From: Unio delphinus
Taxonomy: Eukaryota; Mollusca; Bivalvia; Unionida; Unionidae
Assembly (NCBI GenBank): GCA_029339505.1
Contig: JAQISU010000108.1
Span: forward strand, 18,594,501 to 18,658,500
Reading direction: 5' to 3'
Length of the DNA stretch: 64,000 nucleotides
Shown here: piece after piece, positions 42,270-54,595 of the stretch
Layout: each line of letters starts with the position of its first letter
How positions within the stretch are numbered: the first letter of the stretch is position 1
Made by a program: the position numbers and the translations under genes
Notes under the pieces: model-generated
Database searches by the model: none
The model's input: the letters and a program-made list of their open reading frames with translations, nothing else
Told to the model about the DNA's origin: nothing

Positions 42270-42456
42270 TATTAATGGTAGAGGCAGAAAGAACCCAGGG
42301 AAAACCCTGGAAAGAACCACCAACACGTGAAGTTACTGGCAAGCTTTCTCACATACCAACATTGGCTGAGCTTGAGACTTGAACCTACGCAGACAGAGGT
42401 GAGATGGCAGTGATTATTAATGGTGAGTGCTTTAGACCACTTGGTCACTCAGGGCC
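42270..42456 (-). mobile_element. SINE, tRNA-derived, copy 2 (minus)
   Basis: On the minus strand it starts GGGCCCTGAGTGACCAAGTG with A-box sequence and has GGTTCAAGTCTC (B box). The body CTCAGCCAATGTTGGTATG and GAGAAAGCTTGCCAGTAA matches the plus-strand copy at 11377..11612. Confidence 0.68.
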
Positions 42457-42601
42457 CAGCCGATACTGATGTGACTGTATATAAAAGGTTTTGCTGATGG
42501 TGTTTTCTTTGTGTTAATGTGTAATATTTTGATTGCAGGGATTATGTACAAATATTTAACAAGTACAACGGAATTATATATCTGTATGTGTGTGAAGTAT
42601 C

Positions 42602-43003
42602 AAATTTTAAATTTCAACCTTTATTCTTAATTTCTTCGATATCAGTGTTAAAATTTCAAAGGGGCCAGTGTTCTGATTCAATGAAATTGATGGGATATCT
42701 TAAATTGGGTTTGAGAAAGAGACAGCTGAACTTCTGCTCCATGTCAAATAGTCATTCTTCAAAGGGAAAAGTTATACAAATGTATGTCTTAGGAATTTTT
42801 GTTAAAAAACCACTGCTTATGCTTGGCCAAGTTAAACTAAGATATATATCTTGGAAGTAATAGATATTTAAAATGACAACCTTGGCTGAAATTCTTTAGT
42901 CTGAAATTTTCTAAGAGAGAGAAGGTTGGCTCTGAAGGAGCCTAAGAAAAGAATAGGGCTTTCCTCGTTAAACAAAGGAGGGACCAGGTGTCTTTCTTGT
43001 GAG
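42602..43003. repeat. Dispersed repeat, copy 2
   Basis: Matches 1996..2425 in the same orientation with scattered substitutions; the 90-codon frame here is not conserved in the other copy, so it is not a gene. Confidence 0.55.
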
Positions 43004-43310
43004 AATGTAGTGAATACACTACCAGTGACAATGAATGTAGTGAATGCACCACAAGTGATAGTGAATGTAGTGAATATGTAACTGGTTTGTAGCAACTCTG
43101 TCATTTACTCATCATTTGTCAATACTCGTCTCTACTAGATACTTGTCTTTACTTGATACTCGTCTCTATTTGATGCTTGTCTCTATTCAATACTTTTTCA
43201 ACTTGATACTTGCTCTAATTGGCTCTAGCGTTTCTCTAATTGATATTTGCTTGTCAAAACTCCATACTCACTTTAATCTACCTAGAACTTGTTTCTACTT
43301 GGCTCAAGCC
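43003..43310. repeat. Short decayed minisatellites
   Basis: GAATGTAGTGAAT recurs about every 36 bp (43003-43085), then CTCGTCTCTA/GATACTTGTCT motifs recur irregularly (43125-43310). Confidence 0.7.
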
Positions 43311-43750
43311 TTTCTTAATGCATTCCTTTCCATGATATTCATATTCCTTGAAATGATATGCATATTCCTTGACATGCTGCTCAAAACAAAGAATGCCTCA
43401 AAAATCCATGGTAATGATAAATGATTTTAATACTACAGTAACATGAGTCAACAATGATTTGTTTCTATGATAAACAAAATGGATTGGGCAGAACCATTAC
43501 CAAAAAGTCAGGTTTCAAAGCAAATATTCAAAAAAACATGAAAATGTCTTTGAAACTAGATTAAATTATGAAGGAAAACAAAATGCAAAAAAAAAGCTTT
43601 CTAATGCTTTCTGAATAGTGTTGAAAAACAATTTTTATAATTCAGGGATTCAGTTTTGCAAACAAAAATGTTGATAAAATTTAAATCCAGTTTTCTCATT
43701 TAAATCTTGTCACTGAATACATAACTGATAAGATGCTCAACTCAGAATCA
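43311..43750. other. No feature seen
   Basis: AT-rich intergenic sequence, nothing recognised. Confidence 0.4.
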
Positions 43751-44432
43751 GTATGTACTTGTCTATTTAATAATTAACAAGTACTTGTCTATTTAATAAT
43801 CAACAAGTACTTGTGTATTGAATAATCAACATATACTTGCCTATTTAATAATCAACTTGTACCTGTCTATTCAATAATTAACATGTACTTGTCTATTGAA
43901 CAATCAACATATACTTGTTTATTGAATAAGCAACATGTACGTGTCTATTTAATAATCTACATGCACTTGTCTATTTAATAATCAACATGTACTTGTCTAT
44001 TTAATAATCAACATGTACTTGTCTCTTTAATAATCAAAATGCACTTCTCTATATAATAATAATCAACATGTACTTGTCTTTTGAATAAACAACATGTATT
44101 TGTCTATTTAATAATCAACATGTACTTCTTTTTATAATAATCAACATGTACTTGCCTTTTGAATAAACAACTTGTACTTGTCTTTTGAATAAACAACTTG
44201 TACTTGTATATTTAATAATCAACATATACTTGCATATTTAATAATCAACATGTACTTGTTTCTCTAATAATCAGCTTGTACTTATCTATTTAATAATCAA
44301 CATGTACTTGTCTATTTAATAATCAACATGTACTTGTCTATTTAATAATCAACTTGTACTTGTATATTTAATAATCAACATATACTTGTATATTTAATAA
44401 TCAACATGTACTTGTCTATTTAATAAGCAACT
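43751..44432. repeat. Satellite, 26-bp unit
   Basis: About 25 imperfect copies of ATTTAATAATCAACATGTAC + TTGTCT. Confidence 0.95.
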
Positions 44433-46189
44433 TTTTTAAATAAAATTTCTTCAAACAAACATAGCAAGAAAATATGAATTACATGTATAAGTAAATTCAG
44501 TAATCAGAATCATTGAAAATAACCATTAAGTGCAATTTCTCTACAGTTAAAAATTGTATGCCATTAGTTGGTATCAGCCAGACTGGATATCATCAGCATC
44601 CATTAGCCTGGTTCCGTACACATTTCTCCAATCATTAGCCTGGTTCCATACACATTTCTCTCAATCATTCCTAAACCTACTATGAAAACATTTTGTGTTC
44701 CTATCATTAATCACAACTCAGATATTAATCTATAAATGAAATGTGTGGGCTTTAAAATAAACAGTTTGCATCAAGAAATGGTTTAAAAAATGGTGCAAAA
44801 TTCCCTATTCATTTCTTTCCTTAGCAGCTCATTTACACTGTCATTAAATTAAAAAATAATAGGGATTCATTATCAACAAATAACTGCTTTAATCAGTTAT
44901 AACTAACATCTACTGATATTTGTTTTTTTTCAATCACTGACTAAATTACAAAACCTAGGTGTCCAATACAATCTAAATTATTCAATACAATCTGGGAGAT
45001 TTTGAGTGGTAAGGCCTACAGTTGGATAAACAGTATCCAAGACTTTTCACTGATCATGCAAGGTTTCATTACAGTCTAGAGACATCTAAATGGTTCTAAT
45101 TTAAATGATGTAACATTAATCATTCCAATAATTACTAGAATAATTACAGGCTTCTGGAAATAATTATAATTACATATAACATCCAGCATCCAAGTCTGTA
45201 ATGACTGGTTCCCAAACAACCCTCATCAGCAATAAATCAATACCAATCATTAAAAGCAACAATATACCAGTCTATATTCCAGCATTATACTGACCATTTG
45301 CTTCAACCCCCAATGAATGCCTGATTCTGTGACTCTGCTTCATCAATGTGGGCTGTGATTACAGTTGATTCAGGGTTTCAAACAAATACAGAAAACTTGG
45401 AAATCGTTTGATTAGGTCTTGGCTGGATATTAATTTTTTTGCTGTTATTTCCTGCATCACAGTCAGACATTGTAACACATCTGTTGTAGAACCATTCAAA
45501 TTGAACTACTGTTTGTTCAAGATCATCTGTGAGTGTGGGACACAGTCAGAGGTTAAGTGCTATAACAGAGACATTGTGCATGGCAAATACTCAACATAAG
45601 GAGTCAACAAACTTTACAATGAGCAAGCTAATACATTTTACTTTATTTATACAAAGGATCATTAAAGCTATCACTAATGTTTGAACAAATATGTCAGCAA
45701 TTATTAGTATGGCACATGTCCTTGATGACTTCAAACAATTTAACATGTGGACTGCAATTAGAAAAATGAGGGCTGTCAAAAGCTGAAAAGAAATTATTAG
45801 TTGCATCAAGATGTAATGACCAATTCTTTACTTTACTTTTTTAATTCTTACTACTAATCTTATCTACATAAAACAGTACATTAATTTTTGATGTTATGTG
45901 TAACCCCAAATAACCATGTGAGTTAGGGAATTGGGCACAACAGATTGGAGCTCCTGGCCAAGCTCAAGCTTTTAATGGCATACTTTTATCAGTGCTTCAT
46001 TAAAGGTCTCACTGGATAGTTTTATATTTTGACACCTCCTTAATATTTAAGGTAGAAGGCATGAGCCTAATTATCACAATCCTAGCATTTTTCAGTTCAC
46101 ACATAAGCTAAATCTGAAATGTGGTTTACATTTACTTTGAGTTAGGCTTGGAAATGGGATGACTTGTTGGTGAATGCCTGTCACTTAGA
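44433..46189. other. No gene seen
   Basis: AT-rich intergenic sequence with a short direct duplication at about 44606-44670 (ATTAGCCTGGTTCC). Short open frames at 45408..45599 and 45591..45809 have no recognisable features. Confidence 0.4.
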
Positions 46190-46202
46190 CTAGCATTGGA
46201 AA

Positions 46203-46362
46203 CAAGGCCGGCACTTTCGCTAGGCAAACTAGGCAATTGCCAAGGGCACTGGGCTAAGGGTTTATTTCATGATGGGCAGGTGGGGGAGGGTGTGAGTGGA
46301 AGGAGGCGCCAGATATCTGATCTTGCCTAGGGCGCCAACATGCCTTGCACCGGCGCTGATTG
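46203..46362. mobile_element. Possible GC-rich MITE
   Basis: A GC-rich island with AAGGCCGGCACTTTCGCTAG at one end and CTTGCACCGGCGCTGATTGG at the other, plus CTAGGCAA-type and TTGCCTAG-type blocks in inverted order. Ends are only loosely complementary, so this is tentative. Confidence 0.3.
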
Positions 46363-46429
46363 GAAATCAAATGCTTAACATGGGCTTCAAATGAGCAGCC
46401 TACTTGGCTTACCTATTTACATGTGTCTG

Positions 46430-47636
46430 CTCATCATCATCATCATCAGTCTCTTGACCTAGTGTGGTCATTGAGGCACTGTGCTTCTGAACATCTGACC
46501 AGTTCCCTCCACTTGTGTTGATCATGTGCCAATGCCTGTGTCTCTGCAAAACTTTTCCTGGTCCATTCTGTCATATTGTCAATCCACTTTTTTCTCTGTC
46601 TACCTCTCCTTCTGATATCATGGATACTTCCATGCAGTACTGTTGTGGATAGACTGTTGGCTCTAGTTTTTTTTACAATGGTGAGGAGGTCTTCATAATA
46701 GGCTACTTTGTGCCTGATCGTGTTATGCACTTCTTCATTTGTGATGTGGTCCATGTAAGAGATGCCAAGGATGGTTCTGTAGCATCTCATTTCAAGTTAT
46801 TCGGTGTAATTCTGCTGACTGAGATGACTAGTGCACTCAATAGTCTGATTTTAGTTTTCAGACAGATATTCTTGTCTTTCCAGATGGGTCTTAGATTTGA
46901 CATAGCTGACATTGTTTGTGATTGTCATGACAAAATTTCTGCTCTTGATCTCTCTTCAGTGATTATGGAGCCAAGATATTTGATCTGGCCCGCTGTTTCC
47001 AGTTCCTGTCCTCTGACTTTAATATTGGCTGAGAAATATTTGCCACTATTTGTCATCAGCTTTGTCTTCTCAGTGCTTATTTCCATGTAAAATCTGGAAG
47101 ATGTTTCATCAAGGTTCTTCACTAAGGTGACAAGCTCATCTTAACTGCCTGCTAGCCAATCGTCATCTGCTAAGCGGAGATTGGTGATGTTATGCCCTCC
47201 AATGCTGACTGTCCCACAGTGGTTTTCCAGGGCTTCGCTCATAATGTGCTCTAACTAGGTGTTGAAGAACAAGCGTGGGTGTCAGGAGAAAGCCTTGCCA
47301 TACTCCAACTGTTGTCTTGAACCAGTCACCTAGAGAACCTTGAACAATAACTGCAATGGTTGCCTTTGTGTACAGCTGCTGGATGGTATTGGTCAACTTT
47401 TGACATATGTTGTACTTCTTCATTGTGGACCACAATGCCTCATGCCACATTCTGTCAAAAGCATTTTTGCAATCTATGAACACATGATAGATGTCTTGTT
47501 GATTTTGCAAGGACTTTTCACACAGAACCCTGAGATTGAATATGTGTTCTGTTGTGCTTATTCAACTCCAGAACCCTGCCTGTTCTTCAGCAATTATTTC
47601 TTCTGCTTGTAGTCTCATTCGCTTGACAGCACAATT
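46430..47636 (-). mobile_element. Degenerate LINE fragment (minus strand)
   Basis: Reads as a broken non-LTR reverse transcriptase on the minus strand. Fragments are FIDCKNAFDRMWHEALW (RT core, about 47190-47510), a GVWQGFLLTPTL turn, a KYLGSIITEE-like segment (46925-47122), and a C-terminal RGRQRKKWIDNMTEWTRKSF (46446-46790). Stops and frame changes separate them. The 3' end carries a short GAT-repeat tail. It is 5'-truncated where it meets the next LINE. Confidence 0.85.
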
Positions 47637-47639
47637 TCA

Positions 47640-49423
47640 AATGATTCATCACCATACAGTTATGATGCAGAATTTCAGCGACAACTGTTAGAAGCATTTG
47701 AACCTGTTTCTCTTGATTTAGTATGGACAATCATTATGAAAAGTGCACTAAAGTCTTGTGATCTTGATCCAATTCCAACATCACTGCTGCTTGAGTGCTT
47801 AGACCCAATATTGCCTTCACTAACTGATGTTATTAATATCTCTCTCTCATCAGGGGAATTCCCATCATTTTTCAAAACTGCCATTGTAAAGCCACTGCTG
47901 AAGAAACCAACACTGGACCATCAAGATTTAAAGAACTACCGCCCAGTTTTTAATCTCCCTTTCATATAAAAAATCTTGGAAAAGGTTGTTCTAACTCAAC
48001 TTGTATCTCATTTGAATTCAAACAGTCTTTTTAGCAATGTACAGTCTGCATATCGCCCTTGCCACAGTAATGAAACTACTCTTCTGAAAGTATTTAGTGA
48101 CATTCTCTCTGCTTTGGATAGTGGAAAGATTACAGTCCTGACTCTCCTGGATTTATCTGCAGCATTTGACACCATAGACCATGATATATTACTTCACCAT
48201 CTCCAGCATGTATTTGGCATTCAGAATATAGCCGTACAGTAGCTAAAGTCCTACTTAGTCAACAGGACAAAAATTATATCTGCAAATGGAATACATTCCA
48301 GCCCAGTTGACGTATGTTGTGGTGTTCCACAGGGATCTGTTCTTGGACCCGTTCTCTTTATTCTGTATACTCAGCCGCCCTCAAGTGTCATAGGTCATCA
48401 CCCAGTGTTGCACCAATTGTATGCTGATGACACCCAAATATACAAGTCTAGCCACCCAACTTAAGTTGATACTACCATCCATGGAGTAGAGAAGTGCATT
48501 TCGGATGTGAAATCATGGATGACATGTAACAAGCTGCAGATGAATGATGATAAAACTGAGGCTATTCTGATCACAACACAAAGACTTTCTCATTCACATC
48601 CTTTACCTCAGACAATAAATATCAGCAACACCAACATTAAATTCTCACATTCAGTACAGAACCTAGGCTTTACTCTAGACAGTACTCTCACATTGCACCA
48701 ACATGTCATGAACATATGCAAGGCTACATATCTTGAATTGAGACGCATCAGTTCCATTCCTAAATATCTTTCAGTTGATGCCACTAAAATACTTGTGTGT
48801 TCATTAGTACTTTCAAGACTGGACTTTTTAAACTCAATTCTGTCTGGTTCATCACAATATTTACTCCAGAAACTTCAAAAAGTTCAAAACACAGCTGCAC
48901 AGATCATGTTTAGAGTACCTCGATCAGAGCACACCTCACCACTGGTCTGTACCCTACATTGGCTATCAGTTCGATACAGAATCAAATACAAAATATGTTC
49001 TCTGTGCTATGTTTCAATGACAGGCCAACATACCTATCCAGCCTCACCCATGTGTATACACCAGCTAGATCCTTAGGCTCTTCTTCTAATAATCATATAC
49101 TCATTGTTCCCAAGGTGAGAACAAAGTCATATGGACAACGTTTGTTTGCACACCAGGGCCCGGCAACATGGAACAAATTGCCCTTTGAAATTAGACACAA
49201 AGACACAGTGGTCCCTTTTAAGAGTGCTCTTAAGGCTCACCTGTTTCGATTGCAGGGACAAACTTAGTGACCTAATTATGTTTTGTATCTTATATGTTTT
49301 CAGAATGTTTTTATGTTTTCCAATTTCATTGTTTTTGTCATTTGTTGTTCTGTAGTGTAGTCATATCATTATTGATGGTGTAAAGTGCTTAGAGCTTCGA
49401 AAGATTAGGCGCTATACAAAGTC

Positions 49424-49470
<47 letters not shown>

Positions 49471-49475
49471 AATAA
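47640..49475 (+). mobile_element. Degenerate CR1/L2-like LINE fragment (plus strand)
   Basis: Broken RT on the plus strand: LKNYRPVFNLPF with a stop, then LTLLDLSAAFDTIDHDILL (47976-48242), VCCGVPQGSVLGPVLFILYT, LYADDTQIYK (catalytic YADD), a thumb region to 49076, and a frameshifted tail with GPATWNKLPFEIR (to 49267). The 3' end GCTATACAAAGTCC + (ATT)n at about 49425-49470 is typical of L2/CR1-type elements. At least two stops and one frameshift make it dead. Confidence 0.9.
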
Positions 49476-49862
49476 AATCCAATACTATTAGTACGTGATT
49501 TTTAGTGAAATAAACAATCAGGGGTCATAACTCTGTAAAATTATCATGCAGATTTAATGCTGAAAAATTGAACTGAGCTAAGAGGTCATAAGCCTAAAGA
49601 TGTATACCAAATGATTTAATGCTAATAATGAAATCTGCCAAAGCGTTAAAAAGTCAAGTAGTATACAAAATTTTGTTGAAAACCAAATATAACTATAGAA
49701 GTGATTGTGTGCAAAGAAAAGCTGGTGGGTTTGATAATCATGGTTATCACTCTACTGAATCAAATCTTTTCATATTGCAAACCACTTCTTGAAATCTTAT
49801 AATTAAGGGAGTTAAAATGTTTACGCAAAAGTAGGCTGCTATTACAATCAAGGGCTACAACC
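49476..49862. other. No feature seen
   Basis: Intergenic; nothing recognised. Confidence 0.4.
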
Positions 49863-50020
49863 AATGTTTCCTCTAAGCGAATGGTAGATGTGCACACAAT
49901 GCTCGCTGCATTGTGCAAGCATTACAGAGACATGCAAACTTTAATGTTGGATTGACAATTCAGCTGCGCTGGGATGTCTGAGCAGCTGCATGCATGCAGC
50001 TTAGAGGGAATTTTGGCTAC
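49863..50020. mobile_element. Fold-back MITE family 2, copy 2
   Basis: Starts CCAATGTTTCCTCTAAGCG and ends CATGCAGCTTAGAGGGAATT, inverted ends matching the copy at 22077..22262; no coding capacity. Confidence 0.6.
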
Positions 50021-50410
50021 AACTCCACTAGACAAAGATACAAAATACTGAAAGTGGAACTCAAAGTCTCGTAAATACCAGACTGCACTCCAAAATTGGT
50101 AGAATTAAAGAATTTAGTTTTGTGAAATGAAGGTCAAATGAACAGATGGATGGACAGGCCCAATTAAATCTTCCCCATTTTAAATTTAAAATGGTGAATT
50201 ACATCTGATTTCTAGACCTTCAACCTGTCACTGTCTGATGAGTCTGGATTTCTTCAGGTTACTGCAACAGTGACAGGTTTCTGGTCAATGTTATGGAACA
50301 AATATGTTGAGAAGTGTATGCCTATAAACACTGTGACTTTCATTTAATATTTTTAATTTTGTCTACAATACTATTGGAAAGAAGAGTATTACTGATATCA
50401 TGTGAGTACT
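50021..50410. other. No feature seen
   Basis: Intergenic; nothing recognised. Confidence 0.4.
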
Positions 50411-50414
50411 GAAT

Positions 50415-50685
50415 CTCTGATGTCAAGGACAAAGTGATTGCACAATTAGGGTGCTTATGTCAAAGACAAAGTGATTGCAAGATTATGGTGCGTATGTCAA
50501 GGACAAATGCAAGATTAGGGTGCTTATGTCAAGGACAAAGTGATTGCAACATTAAGGTGCTTATGTCAAGGACAATGTGATTGCAACATTAAGGTGATTA
50601 TGTCAAGGACAAAGTGATTGCAACATTAAGGTGCTTATGTCAAGGACAAAGTGATTGCAAGATTAGGGTGCTTATGTGACAAGTA
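50415..50685. repeat. Minisatellite, 37-bp unit
   Basis: About seven copies combining AGGGTGCTTATGTCAAGGAC and AAAGTGATTGCAAGATT. Confidence 0.92.
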
Positions 50686-52489
50686 ATTCAAATGGTAAGT
50701 ACCAGGTCCAATTTCACCAATGCAGTAATTTTTTCTTGTCAGTCAGTGGATTTACTATACATGCTTTCTGAGAATCATCTTCCTATTGATTTTTTTTGTG
50801 CTAGGCCCACTTGTAGGTGCCTACCCTATGCTGCCAACAGTCAGCAAATTCTAACTTTCAATAAGAAATTGGCTCTGACTACATACTCCAACACATCTTG
50901 GCAGGATGTACTCTATGCCTTGATATGTTTTCATTAAGTATATTTCTAGACTTCAGTTTAACTTCAAGAACTGTATTTTGGGTTCAAAATAAAAGTGACC
51001 TTGATAAAAAAGGAAGAAATAAACAAGAATTAAAAAGCAGACAGTTTATGGTAAGAAAACATCCAGTAATGTTCCCATTGACTTTCGCTTCCTTCATCTA
51101 TATGATCCCAAAGTGACATGATGCACTGAATAACAATCAAAACATTTCCACTCCTACCTAAGACTTATTTTGCTTGTTCACCATGCATTACTAATTTGCA
51201 TTTGTGATGACAATTTTTTAAAATGAGAAATGAAGTCATTAAAAAGGCTTTTGATACAGCCACCTAAAGGAAACAAATTATTACAATCCGATGAAGGAAA
51301 CTGTTCATGAAAATAAAGTTGGAACGTCTCAGTCCTCTTCATTATTTTATTCCACTATGATTATGAGATGAATCCTAAATGCAGTTCTTTCGACTGTACA
51401 GTGACATTGATCAATATAAGGATATATACCCAATACACAAAAGTTTTGGGTATTTTGTCATGATCAGCCATTACTTCTCAAATATCTTACAAGGACCATT
51501 TTATTTCACAGGGTAAATGACACCTTCTTTTGTGGAAGGCACACTACAATTTTAAAACATGATTTAAGTTGCTATACTGTTATACATATGTATATTGTAT
51601 ATTTAACATGTGTTCATGATTGTAGATTGTACTTTAAGATAGTGGTCTTTTGTAAACATGCTACCATGGTTAACATTCTGTTCATGCTAACAAGTTGCAA
51701 AGAGTTCAAAGCCAGTCCTGTTTAGAGTTCGATTAGTCTTTACAATCTATTATGCAAGTTGGGTAAACATCTGCACACATAGGACATGGTAAACAAACAA
51801 TTTATTCCTGTTGTCAGATCAGTCTGTGGGAATCCTTAAAAGTTGTGTTCAGATATAATAATAGAGGAATTATTTATTTAAATAAATCACTAGAATTAAT
51901 ATGTGCTGACTATGGAATTAATGCAAATTCCTTTAAAGCCATTCAGGATTGCATCACTGTGGTATATCAGGGCATTCAAGACTATTTGAATTCATGCAAA
52001 AACATTGATAGTTTGGGTCTTAAGATAGGGCATTTAGGATTACATGAGATTTAATTCACATTAATGTGTTATTTGAATATTTATTTTGTGTTGAATGTAA
52101 ATAACTTGTTTGTTGTTTCTTTCTGTTTATAAATGTAAGGACCTAGATTTGTAATAACACTCTTGAGAGAATACATGCTATAAAATGAATTCACTTAGAT
52201 TCAGAAAGAATCATCAAGAATGAAAAAATTAATAAAATATATATATAAACACATACATAACACTGTAACCAAAACCCAAAGCAAAATTAATATAGATGTG
52301 GTTATAAGGTGTGCGCACCTGTGTTGCATGAACAATTTTCTTAGTTTCATAATCATTCATGCCAATCATGATTTGATTCTAACAAGGGCTTTATGAAATG
52401 TTAGTAAATTTAAACCTTTAACCAAAACCTTAACCCATGACAACAAGGATATAATGGAAACTAGAAAAAAGGCTGCTATGTCTTGCTCT
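50686..52489. other. No gene seen
   Basis: Intergenic. 51770-52010 shares short blocks with 24840-25070, suggesting an old dispersed repeat. Short frames at 50692..50937 and 51845..52054 show no recognisable domain. Confidence 0.4.
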
Positions 52490-53165
52490 AAACTCTTTAT
52501 TGACCTCAACCTAAAGGTGGAGAATTTCTAATAAATTTGGAATTTATTGATCTCAACCAAAATGTGGACATTTTCTAATAATTTGGAATTTATTGATCTC
52601 AACTAGAATGTGGAACTTTTCCAATAATTTGGAATTTATTGATCTAAAAAAAAATGTGGAAATTTTCTAATAAATTTAGAATTTATTGATCTCAACCTAA
52701 AGGTGGACATTTTCTAATAAATTTGGAATTTAATGATCTCAACCAGAATGTGAAACTTTTCCAATAAATTTGGAATTTATTGACCTCAACCAAAATATGG
52801 AACTTTTCTAATAAATTTTAAATTGAATGATATCAACCAAAATAGTGGAAATTTTCTAACAAATTTGGAATTTTTTGATCTCAAACTAAAGGTGGACATT
52901 TTCTAATAAATTTGGAATTTAATGATCTCAACCAGAATGTGGACATTTTCTAATGAATTTGGAATTTATTGATCTCAACCAAAATGTGGACATTTTTTAA
53001 TAAATTTGGAATTTAATGATCTCAATCAAAATGTGAACATTTTCTAATAAATTTGGAATTTATTGATCTCAACCAAAATGTGGACATTTATTTTTTATAA
53101 AATTTGGAATTTATTGATCTCAAGCAAAATGTGGAATATTTCTAACAAATTTGGGATTTAATGAA
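52490..53165. repeat. Minisatellite, 47-48-bp unit
   Basis: About 14 copies of AATTTGGAATTTATTGATCT + CAACCAAAATGTGGAC + ATTTTCTAATA, with small length variants. Confidence 0.93.
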
Positions 53166-54148
53166 GAAATAAAGGTGTGACATCAAAATATGATATGTGA
53201 TTAATGCAGTCAGTAAATTATTTAGCCAAAAATATAATTACTAATTGACTGATTAAGATTATATACTGCCAAATGACCAGATACCGGCAGCGACCACTTA
53301 CCGCCAACGTCATATTTCTCGCGCTCACGATATGAATGGTTTTGTTGTTGTTATGCAGAAATAAATCATATCTGATTTTCTAATCGTGAAAAACGGTATT
53401 GCCGGTAATTGGTACTGTCATTGAGACAGAAGGGACTCGTTAATTATGATACTTTACGATATTCTGTAAGGCATGACTTAAGTTTTTCATTACATTATTA
53501 TTTGACATACGTAAAATAGGTCGAGATTACAAAATTAGATAGAATTACAAGTTTCAGATATTTCTGAATGTTAACAAATCGTTGAGAAACCAGGATAAAG
53601 TGGCGGTAACTGTAATTGGGGGCAAGGGCCCAGGGGGTTGGGACAAATACCTGAATTTGCATGCCCTGTACAATTGCTGTAGCCTCTATACGTTGCCCCC
53701 CCCCCCCTTAAAAAAAACTGAAATGTGTAAGGTTATATAGCACGTAAAAACTTTTAAAAATATCTTAGGTGTACTTTCACCTTGTTTTGTGAAACGCAGC
53801 ACAAGCCAGCTCGTTCCCATCCACCTGTTCTCCAAAATGTCCGATATGTTTTCCAACCTGCAACTTTTACATTTTACGACCTGTGAAAGAAACATACTAT
53901 GGCAGGAATCTGACCATCTGCTAACTTTCCTTTCCTTGACTTCATCATTTTATTCTTAACATTCGTCTGCTTCACTTTTCGTGAGGGTCACATATTAGCT
54001 TGTCAGATCAACGGTGTTACCATGAATTAATTCTAGCTTGAATGTTCTAAGACATTATATTTACGTTATCTCTTCATTGAAAAGTCATGTGTGTGAGGTG
54101 GGGGTGGGGTGATGGTGCGTGCGCGCGTGTGTGTAAGAGAGAGACTTG

Positions 54149-54188
<40 letters not shown>

Positions 54189-54368
54189 GTTTTTTTTTAC
54201 ATGAGACTGAATGACTGCGGACGTGCTGAATTTGCATGTGAGTGGTGTTTAGAATATCCACAGCTGTGTAAGTGATTTTATTATGACATAACCTGTTAAT
54301 AAGTTCAGGACCAAATGCCACGTGAATCCTCTTTACCAAATTATTACAAATATTATTACAATTATTTA
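53166..54368. other. Intergenic with (GT)n and poly-C runs
   Basis: A poly-C run lies at 53697-53707 and a (GT)n microsatellite at about 54152-54190. The frames through the GT array are spurious. No gene seen. Confidence 0.5.
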
Positions 54369-54595
54369 AGCAGCAGAGTGGGTGAACAGACTTTTTGCCG
54401 AAAAGGATCGACATCAGAAAAAACTTTTTGTCGAAAAGGATCGACATCAGAAAAAAGGATCGACAAAGCGTCGACACCAGACCAACTTGCTAGCAATTCA
54501 TAAAAAAAAGACGCCATTTAGTTGACGTTCACCTCCTCGGCTGCTAATGCGCTAACAATTTTTTTACGATGAAAGTCTTTAAGACGAAAATCCTT
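54369..54595. repeat. Left end of Element 2 with nested inversion
   Basis: AGCAGCAGAGTGGGTGAAC at 54369-54387 is followed inward by an imperfect inverted copy GTTCACCTCCTCGGCTGCT at 54527-54545, the same nested arrangement as in Element 1. Between them a roughly 34-bp unit with AAAAGGATCGACATCAGAAA repeats two to three times. The inner limit of the terminal repeat cannot be set without the right end. Confidence 0.75.

Noticed and set aside
41055..44432. Regular arrays that might be taken for CRISPR
   Set aside because: Units are contiguous tandem repeats of 22 and 26 bp without unique spacers, in a eukaryotic setting.
46710..47090. 126-codon plus-strand frame
   Set aside because: Antisense shadow of the minus-strand LINE fragment.
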